Below, one piece after another: positions 26,919-34,671 of a DNA stretch of 64,000 nucleotides. Position numbers and translations under genes: made by a program. Position 1 is the first letter of the stretch. Each line of letters opens with the position of its first letter. Below the pieces are notes generated by a model. It was not told the origin of the DNA and did not search any database. It saw nothing but the letters and a program-made list of their open reading frames with translations. The DNA comes from Flavobacterium sp. LC2016-01 (GTDB lineage Bacteria > Bacteroidota > Bacteroidia > Flavobacteriales > Flavobacteriaceae). The stretch spans positions 806,001-870,000 of the forward strand of contig NZ_WMIC01000001.1 of NCBI RefSeq assembly GCF_009711135.1, in the 5' to 3' direction.

Positions 26919-28040
26919 TTACAGTCCAAAACGATATTGCAAACTTCCCAGAACTTGAGTACGGCTTGCTAAGAAACCACATTCTGCGCGAAACATAAAA
27001 TGTTTATTGAATTGATATTGTGATCCAATGATAAAGTTCCACATATCTTTTGGTCTTTTTTGAAGCGAATACTGAACCGATGAGTCGCTGGCGGTGCTCA
27101 ATGCGCCGTCCAGAGTTGCCAGAAATGTTCCTGCTCTTTCTAAAGCTCTGTCTGCTGTATTGTGTTTGGCTACATTCACAGGATTTTTTTGCTCCGCTGG
27201 GCTCAAGCTGTCCCACCAATTATCTACTTTAGTTTGGTTTTCGGTTACTTTTTGAAGACCGCTGTCCACTTTAGCCTGAGCACTGCTTAGATCAATAAAA
27301 TCAGATAAAGGCAAATCTCCGTTCGTATCTCCAGAAATATGAACTCTAAAACCTCCAACCCAAATCGCTATATTTTGGTCTGGTTTATTGAATTTAAATG
27401 TCTTCCCTAATCTTGGTCCAAAAACATAAGAAAAAGCAGGTTTATCAAGGGAACTGATATCTGTCCAAGCCATATTCATATCAAGCGCCAGCCAGCCTCC
27501 GCCAATACCAATTGTAGGCGTCATACCTATACCAAAAGTAGTGGCATCAAAATTTGCTTTGGTACTGAAATTAGCAACTTCAGACCAGTTATTATCTGCG
27601 TCTGGAACCCAGATACCAGCATTTATTTTAGTTGAAGTATTGGCTTTTCCAAAAATTCCATAAATATTTAAAAAGGGAAGCAACCAAATGTCAGGACGAA
27701 TTGTAAGCGCACTAGCTTCGACCGTTGATTTGTCAAATCGTACAATTTCATCTAAATTGTATTGGGGACCATGATTAAAACCAATATTTAAATCATTGAT
27801 AACAATTTCAGATTCCTGCCAAAAATAATTAACAGAAACTCCGGCAGAATAGGGAAGTTTGTATCCTTTTTGAGCTACTTTTTCTCCCCAGATTGGAAGA
27901 GCGTACGGATATTTTTCGACTTTAAGACTGTCTTTTAATTCTTCATTTTTTTTTCCTACGATTTTATCGGTATAGACCTGACCGAAAATTTGCATGCTAA
28001 AGAATAGTAACGAGGCTGATATTATTGTAGTACATTTCAT
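26919..28040 (-). CDS. Outer-membrane beta-barrel protein of unknown role
   Basis: A 373-residue exported protein with a signal peptide ending QIFGQ (about residue 20). Several stretches look like barrel strands (GVSVNYFWQESEIVINDL, FNIYGIFGKANTSTKINAGIW, GGGWLALDMNMAWTD, FSYVFGPRLGKTFKFN). A helical, Ala/Lys-rich insert at about 250-310 (SSAQAKVDSGLQKVTENQTKVDNWWDS) breaks the barrel pattern, and the last strand ends LGSLQYRFGL. I do not recognise a named family. It is the first gene of a two-gene unit with the porin-family protein. Confidence 0.78.
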   Translation of the reverse strand: MKCTTIISASLLFFSMQIFGQVYTDKIVGKKNEELKDSLKVEKYPYALPIWGEKVAQKGYKLPYSAGVSVNYFWQESEIVINDLNIGFNHGPQYNLDEIVRFDKSTVEASALTIRPDIWLLPFLNIYGIFGKANTSTKINAGIWVPDADNNWSEVANFSTKANFDATTFGIGMTPTIGIGGGWLALDMNMAWTDISSLDKPAFSYVFGPRLGKTFKFNKPDQNIAIWVGGFRVHISGDTNGDLPLSDFIDLSSAQAKVDSGLQKVTENQTKVDNWWDSLSPAEQKNPVNVAKHNTADRALERAGTFLATLDGALSTASDSSVQYSLQKRPKDMWNFIIGSQYQFNKHFMFRAECGFLASRTQVLGSLQYRFGL

Positions 28041-28340
28041 GAATTAAGGGTTTTAGGATTAATTAATAGAAACTGCGTAAAATAAATATGTATTATCGTA
28101 TTCTTAAATTGGGGAGTATGCGTATTCTTTTGTTTTTTAATTGATTAGAGGTAAAAAGTGTATCGGCGTATTTTTTGAAAGATTTTATTAGTGTTAAAGT
28201 TAATTAAAAAAATTAACAGTTGTAATGTTTTTTTAAGAAGTATGATTAATCAGTATATTCTGTAATATTTTAATGTTTTTCTAACAAAAATTTTTAGAAT
28301 AATTTGTTTTTGCAAGAAAATAAATAATTAATTTTGTTAC
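28041..28340. other. Divergent intergenic region without a gene
   Basis: 300 bp, very AT-rich, between the divergent outer-membrane pair and the metal-resistance run. Three copies of CGTATT(C/T)TT occur at 28097, 28121 and 28167. A TAATTTTG match to the -7 consensus lies only about 10 bp before the DUF6660 start, too close to be certain. No ORF or RNA is supported. Confidence 0.5.
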
Positions 28341-28664
28341 ATGAAATGGATAACAGTACTATTATCAATTTATTTGATGGCACTTTCAAATATGCCTTGC
28401 GCAGATATGGAAGTGAACAGTGCTATGCATAAAACGGCTCAATTTTCTTCTGAAGCAAATCATTCTCATGACAAAGACAATGATTTATGTTCTCCATTTT
28501 GTGCCTGCAATTGCTGTGGCGCTCAGGTTTTAAGTTATCAGCCTCCTGTAATTTTTGAATTTTCGAAATCATGCACTAAAATAACTGCTGCATTACCAAC
28601 CTATAATTCTGTTTTTGCTTCTAATTTCTACGGAAGCATTTGGCAGCCCCCTCAAATAGCATAA
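28341..28664 (+). CDS. DUF6660 small cysteine/histidine-rich exported protein
   Basis: A 107-residue protein with a signal-like N-terminus (MKWITVLLSIYLMALSNMPCADM). A metal-ligand-rich centre follows: HSHDKDNDLCSPFCACNCCGAQV, with five cysteines and two histidines, then a hydrophobic tail ending WQPPQIA. This is the DUF6660 pattern, found next to heavy-metal RND pumps in Bacteroidota. A periplasmic metal-binding role is inferred from composition and from the CusA/CzcA-like gene 95 bp downstream. Confidence 0.82.
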   Translation: MKWITVLLSIYLMALSNMPCADMEVNSAMHKTAQFSSEANHSHDKDNDLCSPFCACNCCGAQVLSYQPPVIFEFSKSCTKITAALPTYNSVFASNFYGSIWQPPQIA

Positions 28665-28668
28665 TGAT

Positions 28669-28732
28669 ACCCAATTAAATTGGGTGAGAGTATTGTGGTG
28701 TTTCCACAAAAGTAACAGGCAAACTTTTGCCT
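28669..28732 (+). promoter_or_regulatory. Three consecutive hairpins before the RND pump gene
   Basis: Three perfect inverted repeats follow each other: ACCCAATT-A-AATTGGGT (28669-28685), TTGTGG-TGTTT-CCACAA (28693-28709) and AGGCAA-ACTT-TTGCCT (28717-28732). Each has 6-8-bp arms. They fill the gap between DUF6660 and the pump and may form an attenuator, processing site or mRNA-stability element. No long T run follows. Confidence 0.5.
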
Positions 28733-28759
28733 ATTTTCTCATGTCATTATATATTTCAA

Positions 28760-31700
28760 ATGCTAGATAAAATCATTCAATTTAGTATACGAAACAAATT
28801 CGTTATACTATTACTTACCCTTGTATTAATAGCTTGGGGAAGCTATTCGCTTAAAAAATTACCGCTCGATGCGTTGCCTGATGTTACCAATAATCAGGTT
28901 CAGATTATTACTACTGCGCCAACTTTGGCAAGTCAGGAAGTAGAGCAATTAATAACTTATCCGCTGGAAAGAGCCGTAAAAACAGTTCCAAATATTATAG
29001 AATTGCGCAGTATTTCCCGTTTTGGATTGTCTGTTGTTACTGTTGTTTTTGAAGACAATGTCGATATTTACTGGGCACGTGAACAAATTTTTCAGCGCTT
29101 AAAACAGGCCGAAGAAAACATTCCAGATTACGTAAACTCTCCAGAATTAGCGCCTATTACAACGGGTTTAGGCGAAATATACCAATATGATGTTTATGCC
29201 AAAAAAGGTTATGAAAACAAATACAGTGCTGTTGAATTAAGAACAATCCAAGATTGGATTATTATTCCGCAATTACAAGGAATTCGTGGCGTTGCTGATA
29301 TTAGTACTTGGGGCGGAAAACTAAAGCAATACGAGATTGCTGTTAACCCAAATATGCTGAACAGTTTGGGTGTAACCATTACTGAAATCTTTGATGCCTT
29401 AGAAAAAAACAATCAAAATACTGGCGGTGCCTATATTGAAAAAGATCAATATACTTATTTTATTCGTGGTGTCGGAATGGCAAAAGGAGTAAAAGATCTC
29501 GAAAATGTAGTAGTAAAAAACAGGAACGGTTCACCAGTTTTGGTTCGTAATGTGGCTCAGGTTCGTGAAGGCGTTGCATTGCGTTACGGTGCATCAACAA
29601 AAGATGGAAAAGGCGAAATTGTCTCTGGTTTGGTTTTAATGCTAAAAGGAGAAAATTCAAGTGCCGTAGTAGATCGAATTCATGAAAAAATGGCTCAAAT
29701 TAATAAAAGTCTGCCCGAAGGCGTTGTTGCCGAGGCTTTTATTGATAGAGGAAAATTGGTTGACAGTGCCATTGGAACCGTAACCAAGAACTTACTTGAA
29801 GGTGCATTAATCGTCATTTTTGTCCTGATTTTATTTCTTGGGAATCTTCGTGCCGGACTGATTGTGGCTTCGGTAATTCCGTTGGCGATGCTGTTTGCCA
29901 TTATTTTGATGAATGCCTTTGGCGTAAGCGGAAATTTAATGAGTCTCGGGGCAATAGATTTCGGAATCATAGTTGATGGCGCCGTAATTATTGTTGAAGC
30001 TTCGATGCATCATCTTCAAAAACTCAAACAAAAAAAGGAACTTTCTCAGGAAGAAATGGATGTCGAAATATACAATTCAGCTTCAAAAATCAGAAATAGT
30101 GCCGCTTTTGGAGAAATCATTATTTTGATTGTCTACTTGCCAATTTTGGCTTTAATTGGTACCGAAGGCAAAATGTTTAAACCTATGGCCATGACAGTTG
30201 GTTTTGCTGTAATTGGAGCGTTTATACTTTCGCTGACTTACGTACCTATGATGAGCGCTTTATTTCTGTCAAAAAAAACAGAACTCAAAGAGAATTTCAG
30301 TGACCGTATGATGCGCTGGCTTGAGAATTTATACACACCATTTCTGAATAAAGCATTGCAGTTTAAAAAAGTGGTTTTAGGAGTGTCATTAGGATTATTT
30401 GCTTTAGGATTGATTGTTTTTAATAATATGGGAGGGGAATTTATCCCGACCATTGAAGAAGGCGATTTGGCCATCAATACGACCATTATGACCGGAAGTT
30501 CGCTTACACAGATGGTAGAAACGACAACAAAATACGAACAAATTCTGAAAGCCAAATTCCCTGAAATTAAAACAATAGTGGCCAAAATAGGAAGTGGTGA
30601 AATTCCAACAGATCCAATGCCAATAGAAAGTGCCGATTTAATTATTGTTTTAAAAGACAAAAAAGAATGGAAAGGCAAATACGATAATTGGGAAGATTTG
30701 GCCAATGCCATGAAAAAGGAAATGCAAATTATTCCGGGTGCCAATATCGAGATTTCACAGCCCATTCAGATGCGTTTTAACGAGTTAATGACTGGAAGCC
30801 GAAGTGATATTGCGATTAAGATTTTTGGTGATGATTTAGAGATTCTCGATGCTAAAGCGACCGAACTAATTTCTAAAATAAAAGGAATTGAAGGAATTGG
30901 CGATTTAAAAGCCGATAAAGTTACCGGATTACCACAAATTACGGTTAAATACGATTATGATAAGATTGCGCTTTATGGACTCAATATTTCAGATATCAAT
31001 CAAATCATCCGTTCGTCATTTGCGGGCGAAAGTGCCGGGAAAATTTATGACGAAAGCAAAAGATTTGATGTTGTGGTTAGAATGGATGAAAACAACCGCG
31101 CCGATATTACAGATGTCAGTAATTTGTTTATTCCGCTTCCAAACGGTCAGCAGGTACCACTTTCTCAGGTTGCTTCGGTTGAATACGAACAAGGCCCGGT
31201 GCAGGTCATCCGCGAAGACGGAAAAAGAAGAATTACTGTCGGTTTAAATGTTCGCGGAAGAGATATTAAAAGTGTGGTTGAAGAAATTCAGCAAAAGCTG
31301 GATAAAAACTTTAAACTTCCTGCAGGTTATTATGTAACGTACGGCGGTCAGTTTGAAAATTTAATTGAAGCTTCAAAAAGACTTTCAGTTGCCCTGCCAA
31401 TTGCATTGGGACTTATTTTAGTACTGCTTTATTTTACTTTTAAAAGTGTAAAACAAGCGCTTTTAATTTTTACTGCAATTCCATTATCTGCAATTGGGGG
31501 AGTTTTTGCGCTTTCACTTAGAGGAATGCCGTTTAGTATTTCGGCAGGAATTGGTTTTATTGCTTTGTTCGGAATCGCAGTTTTAAACGGAATTGTATTG
31601 ATTTCGTATTTCAACCAATTGAAAGCAGAGGGAGTTTCAAATCCGCTTCAACGAATTCTCATTGGAACTAAAACCAGATTACGTCCAGTTTTAATGACTG

Positions 31701-31900
31701 CGGCCGTAGCTTCTTTAGGATTTTTGCCAATGGCATTATCGACAAGCGGCGGGGCAGAAGTACAGAAACCTTTAGCAACCGTAGTTATCGGCGGATTAGT
31801 CTCAGCAACTTTGTTAACCTTAATCGTTTTACCGATTTTGTATTTAATGCTAGAGAGATTTAACCGCAAAGAGCGCAAAGATTTACGCGAAGAACGCTAA
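28760..31900 (+). CDS. CusA/CzcA-family heavy-metal RND pump
   Basis: A 1046-residue inner-membrane proton/metal antiporter of the HME-RND type. The start at 28760 gives the family N-terminus MLDKIIQFSIRNKFVILL; a TTG at 28727 is less likely. One TM segment is followed by the porter domain (LPDVTNNQVQI, FEDNVDIYWAREQIFQRL). The TM4 motif GAIDFGIIVDGAVIIVE carries the proton-relay acids of metal RNDs. The second porter half begins near GGEFIPTIEEGDLAINT, and six further TMs end the protein. Substrate ions (Cu/Ag or Zn/Co/Cd) cannot be decided. The last 12 residues (NRKERKDLREER) are encoded by an inverted-repeat element that continues into the next gene. Confidence 0.95.
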   Translation: MLDKIIQFSIRNKFVILLLTLVLIAWGSYSLKKLPLDALPDVTNNQVQIITTAPTLASQEVEQLITYPLERAVKTVPNIIELRSISRFGLSVVTVVFEDNVDIYWAREQIFQRLKQAEENIPDYVNSPELAPITTGLGEIYQYDVYAKKGYENKYSAVELRTIQDWIIIPQLQGIRGVADISTWGGKLKQYEIAVNPNMLNSLGVTITEIFDALEKNNQNTGGAYIEKDQYTYFIRGVGMAKGVKDLENVVVKNRNGSPVLVRNVAQVREGVALRYGASTKDGKGEIVSGLVLMLKGENSSAVVDRIHEKMAQINKSLPEGVVAEAFIDRGKLVDSAIGTVTKNLLEGALIVIFVLILFLGNLRAGLIVASVIPLAMLFAIILMNAFGVSGNLMSLGAIDFGIIVDGAVIIVEASMHHLQKLKQKKELSQEEMDVEIYNSASKIRNSAAFGEIIILIVYLPILALIGTEGKMFKPMAMTVGFAVIGAFILSLTYVPMMSALFLSKKTELKENFSDRMMRWLENLYTPFLNKALQFKKVVLGVSLGLFALGLIVFNNMGGEFIPTIEEGDLAINTTIMTGSSLTQMVETTTKYEQILKAKFPEIKTIVAKIGSGEIPTDPMPIESADLIIVLKDKKEWKGKYDNWEDLANAMKKEMQIIPGANIEISQPIQMRFNELMTGSRSDIAIKIFGDDLEILDAKATELISKIKGIEGIGDLKADKVTGLPQITVKYDYDKIALYGLNISDINQIIRSSFAGESAGKIYDESKRFDVVVRMDENNRADITDVSNLFIPLPNGQQVPLSQVASVEYEQGPVQVIREDGKRRITVGLNVRGRDIKSVVEEIQQKLDKNFKLPAGYYVTYGGQFENLIEASKRLSVALPIALGLILVLLYFTFKSVKQALLIFTAIPLSAIGGVFALSLRGMPFSISAGIGFIALFGIAVLNGIVLISYFNQLKAEGVSNPLQRILIGTKTRLRPVLMTAAVASLGFLPMALSTSGGAEVQKPLATVVIGGLVSATLLTLIVLPILYLMLERFNRKERKDLREER

Positions 31901-31997
31901 GAAATTTTAAAAGAGAGAAAAATGAATTCAATATATAAAACACAGCACAAAACCTTTGCGAACTTTGCGAAAAAGACCTTGCGAGCTTTGCGGTTAA
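31859..31997. repeat. ACCGCAAAG/CTTTGCGGT element spanning the pump-TolC gene junction
   Basis: Left end ttaaccgcaaagagcgcaaag begins inside the last codons of the RND pump gene. Right end cttgcgagctttgcggttaa lies inside the TolC-like gene. About 139 bp in all, it encodes the pump C-terminus, its stop codon, the 21-bp gap and residues up to about 26 of the TolC-like protein. The right part is tandem (tttgcgaactttgcg). Confidence 0.8.
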
Positions 31998-33166
31998 GCA
32001 TATTCCTATTGGCAAGCACAGCAACATTTGCACAACAATCAATTAGTCTTGAAAAAGCAATAGAGCTCGCCAAATCAAGCAACATCGATTTAAAAATTGC
32101 TGATAAAGAAATCGAAAAGCAAACCGTTCTAAAAAAGGCCGCCTTTCAGCCTGATCCGCTTCAGGTGCAATATCAGGGCGGGCAGTTCAACAGTGTCGAT
32201 TTTGATCATAACGTTTCGGTGCAGCAATTTTTTCCGCTTGGAAACATTACAAAAGCCAACAGGCAATTACAGGAAGAATTAGCAAAACTGGCTGAAAAAC
32301 GAAAAGCATTATCATCTTACGAACTGGAAAAAGCAGTGACCTTGGCGTATTATCAATATTTGTACGGAGTTTCGATTCAGAAGTTAAACTCAGAATTGAA
32401 TGCTATTTATACCAAATTCTTAAAAAATGCAGAACTCCGATTTAAAACGGGAGAAAGCGGTAATATTGAAGTCATTAGTGCAAAAGCCAAAGTGAAAGAA
32501 ATTGAAACGCAAAAAGTACAATTAGAATATGACTTGGCGATTTATCAGAAACAGCTTCAGTTTTTTGTTCAAACTGATGAAAATATAATTCCAGATGAAA
32601 AGACTTCTTTAAAATATTCATTTATAGAAAATGAGGATTCGAAAGCAGCGATTTTAATGACAGATTTTTATCAGCAGCAAATTTCGGTTTATCAGAAAGA
32701 AGTCGGAACTTTTAAAGCTTTGCGAACACCAAAAGTTGGCTTAGGATATTTCGCCCAAACCATTAATACCGAATCGTTGTTTCAGGGTTTTACCGCCGGT
32801 TTGCAGATTCCGCTGTTTGGAGGCGTAAATACAACCAAAGCAAAAGCAGCAGAAATCAGTATTTCGCAGTCGCAATTGGCATTGGATAAAAATAAAATGA
32901 TATTAAATCTTCAGAAAGAAGAATTGCAGAATAACTTTCAGAAACAACAGAAAAACCTGGATTATTATCAAAATGAAGGACTGCAGTACGCCAATCAGAT
33001 TATTGAAACTGCACAGAAAAGCTATGCAAACGGCGATATGAGTTATTGGTCGTATATCAGTTTTTTAAATCAGGCCATTGATATTAAAAAGCAGTATTCT
33101 GAAGCGACTCACAGTTATAATCAAAGTGCTATTGAACTCCAATTTCCAACCATCAAAAACAATTAA
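31922..33166 (+). CDS. TolC-family outer-membrane efflux channel
   Basis: A 414-residue TolC-like protein that would complete a tripartite efflux system. An atypically long N-terminus (MNSIYKTQHKTFANFAKKTLRALRLSIFLLASTATFAQ) precedes the mature part at about residue 39; residues 10-26 come from the repeat element. Two outer-membrane-efflux-protein repeats follow (about 40-210 and 225-410): SLEKAIELAKSSNIDLKIADKEIEKQ, LELEKAVTLAYYQYLYG-type helices, GFTAGLQIPLFGG and YWSYISFLNQAIDIKKQY. It lies 21 bp after the pump and 2 bp before the adaptor. Confidence 0.93.
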   Translation: MNSIYKTQHKTFANFAKKTLRALRLSIFLLASTATFAQQSISLEKAIELAKSSNIDLKIADKEIEKQTVLKKAAFQPDPLQVQYQGGQFNSVDFDHNVSVQQFFPLGNITKANRQLQEELAKLAEKRKALSSYELEKAVTLAYYQYLYGVSIQKLNSELNAIYTKFLKNAELRFKTGESGNIEVISAKAKVKEIETQKVQLEYDLAIYQKQLQFFVQTDENIIPDEKTSLKYSFIENEDSKAAILMTDFYQQQISVYQKEVGTFKALRTPKVGLGYFAQTINTESLFQGFTAGLQIPLFGGVNTTKAKAAEISISQSQLALDKNKMILNLQKEELQNNFQKQQKNLDYYQNEGLQYANQIIETAQKSYANGDMSYWSYISFLNQAIDIKKQYSEATHSYNQSAIELQFPTIKNN

Positions 33167-33168
33167 TC

Positions 33169-34443
33169 ATGAAAAATATATTGAATTATTTCACCGCAAA
33201 GAACGTAATCCCGATAGCTATCGGGACGCAAAGGACCCAAAGTTTAATTTTCTTGCGTGCCTTGCGCTTTGCCTTTGCGTGCTTTGCGGTTATCCTAACA
33301 AGTTGCAACGAAAAGAAAGCCGAAGAGATAAAAGAAGAAGAAAAGTCAAGTACAGAAGTTGCATTAACGGAATCACAATACCAAACTGTTGGTATTGAAA
33401 CAGGTTTTGTAGAAGACCGAAATCTTAACAAAGTCATCAAAGCAAATGGTTATACAACAGTACCGCCGCAAAACTCAGCTGAGGTTTCGACTTTAATTGG
33501 CGGGACGGTTAAAGATATTTTTGTTCTAGAAGGAACTTATGTCAATAAAGGAAAAGTTTTGGCAACCATTCAGAATCTTGAAGTGATCCAAATGCAGGAA
33601 GAATATCAGTCGGCTACAGCCAATGTTGAATATTTGCAGTTAGAATATAACCGTCAGAAAACGTTGAGTGATGAAAATGTAAATCCGAGGAAAACATTTC
33701 AGGAAGTCAAAGCGAAGTTAGCGGCCGAAAGAGCCCGCGCGCAGGCAGCAAACAATAAATTGGAAGCTTTGCATGTTTCTGCAAAAGGAAGTTCGTCTTT
33801 AGTTCCAATTGTCGCACCGATAAATGGTTATGTTGGTAAAATAAATATTGCCAAAGGTGCTTTTGCAAACACTGGCGTTTCTTTGTTTGAAGTGGTAGAC
33901 AACAGTCAAATGCATTTGGATTTGAATGTTTATGAAAAAGATCTAGGTTCTATTTCTGTAGGTCAGGTGATTGATTTTGTCTTGACAAATCAGTCCAATA
34001 AATCCATTAAAGGAAAGATTTTCGGAATTAATAAATCTTTTTCAAACGAAAGTAAAACCGTTGCAGTTCACGCCAAAATTGACCCAGCCGATGCCAAAGG
34101 ATTGATTCCGGGAATGTATGTTTCGGCTAATATCAATATTACAAATACCACGGTTCCGGCTTTGCCAAAAGATGCGGTGGTCAAAAATGCAGACAAATAT
34201 TTTGTTTTTGTACAGCAAGAAGGAAATGCCGAAGAAAAACATGAGAATAAAACAGGTGGAAAAGAAAAAGCTTACGAAAAAGAAATTCATTTTAAAGCAA
34301 TTGAAGTAATTCCGGGAACTACCGACTTAGGTTTTACAGAAATTAAGTTTGTGGAGAAAGCTGAATCGGGAGCCAAAATTGTTACTAAAGGTGCTTTTTA
34401 TCTTCTCTCGACAATGAAGGGCGGAGGAGAGCATGAGCATTAA
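33169..34443 (+). CDS. RND periplasmic adaptor lipoprotein (CusB/CzcB-like)
   Basis: A 424-residue membrane-fusion protein linking pump and channel. The lipobox is ILTSC (Cys46), preceded by an unusually long signal region whose residues 9-42 are encoded by an inverted-repeat element. The lipoyl/barrel-sandwich parts are VSTLIGGTVKDIFVLEGTYVNKGKVLATI and VPIVAPINGYVGKINIAKGAFANTG. A helical hairpin lies between, and the beta-barrel (HLDLNVYEKDLGSISVGQVIDFV) and membrane-proximal domains follow. A charged, Lys/Glu/His-rich insert (EEKHENKTGGKEKAYEKE) and a C-terminal HEH may bind metal. Confidence 0.93.
   Translation: MKNILNYFTAKNVIPIAIGTQRTQSLIFLRALRFAFACFAVILTSCNEKKAEEIKEEEKSSTEVALTESQYQTVGIETGFVEDRNLNKVIKANGYTTVPPQNSAEVSTLIGGTVKDIFVLEGTYVNKGKVLATIQNLEVIQMQEEYQSATANVEYLQLEYNRQKTLSDENVNPRKTFQEVKAKLAAERARAQAANNKLEALHVSAKGSSSLVPIVAPINGYVGKINIAKGAFANTGVSLFEVVDNSQMHLDLNVYEKDLGSISVGQVIDFVLTNQSNKSIKGKIFGINKSFSNESKTVAVHAKIDPADAKGLIPGMYVSANINITNTTVPALPKDAVVKNADKYFVFVQQEGNAEEKHENKTGGKEKAYEKEIHFKAIEVIPGTTDLGFTEIKFVEKAESGAKIVTKGAFYLLSTMKGGGEHEH
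33193..33292. repeat. ACCGCAAAG/CTTTGCGGT element inside a coding sequence
   Basis: Terminal ACCGCAAAG (33193-33201) and CTTTGCGGT (33282-33290) are exact inverted repeats. Inside are cccgatagctatcggg, a perfect palindrome, and several ttgcg/gcaaag units. The reading frame of the adaptor runs straight through the element (residues 9-42) to the lipobox. Confidence 0.85.
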
Positions 34444-34671
34444 AGAGTTTCAGGTTTTCTTTGTTTCAAGTTTCAGGTTATGCAACGTGTTAACTTTGCG
34501 TCTCGATAACCGTCGGGATTGCGAGCCTTGCGGTAGGTTAATGTGAAACTTGAAAAACCTTATTAAAACATTTTACTTAAGAGTAATTGCCACAAAATGA
34601 TTAAATTTAGAACATTATTTAGACAAAGTTAAAACTTGTAACTTGAAACAAACAAAACTTGAAACTTTCCC
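34444..34671. repeat. Mixed repeats before the P-type ATPase
   Basis: A 228-bp gap carrying gtttcaagtttcaggtt, a degenerate ACCGCAAAG-family piece (ttaactttgcgtctcgataaccgtcgggattgcgagccttgcgg), gaaacttgaaaaacc and then gtaacttgaaac/cttgaaactt just before the ATPase start. The CTTGAAAC units are both direct and inverted. No gene is visible. Confidence 0.6.

Noticed and set aside
28727..28759. Earlier TTG start for the RND pump
   Set aside because: It overlaps a hairpin and adds a non-family leader; MLDKIIQFSIRNK at 28760 is the standard N-terminus.
31922..32042. Possibility that the TolC-like gene starts after the repeat element
   Set aside because: No ATG or GTG lies between the element and the hydrophobic signal core, so the start at 31922 is the only good one.
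33078..33398. 106-codon frame overlapping the TolC and adaptor genes
   Set aside because: It is a frame-shifted reading of those genes and the repeat element; the in-frame adaptor has a lipobox and family domains.
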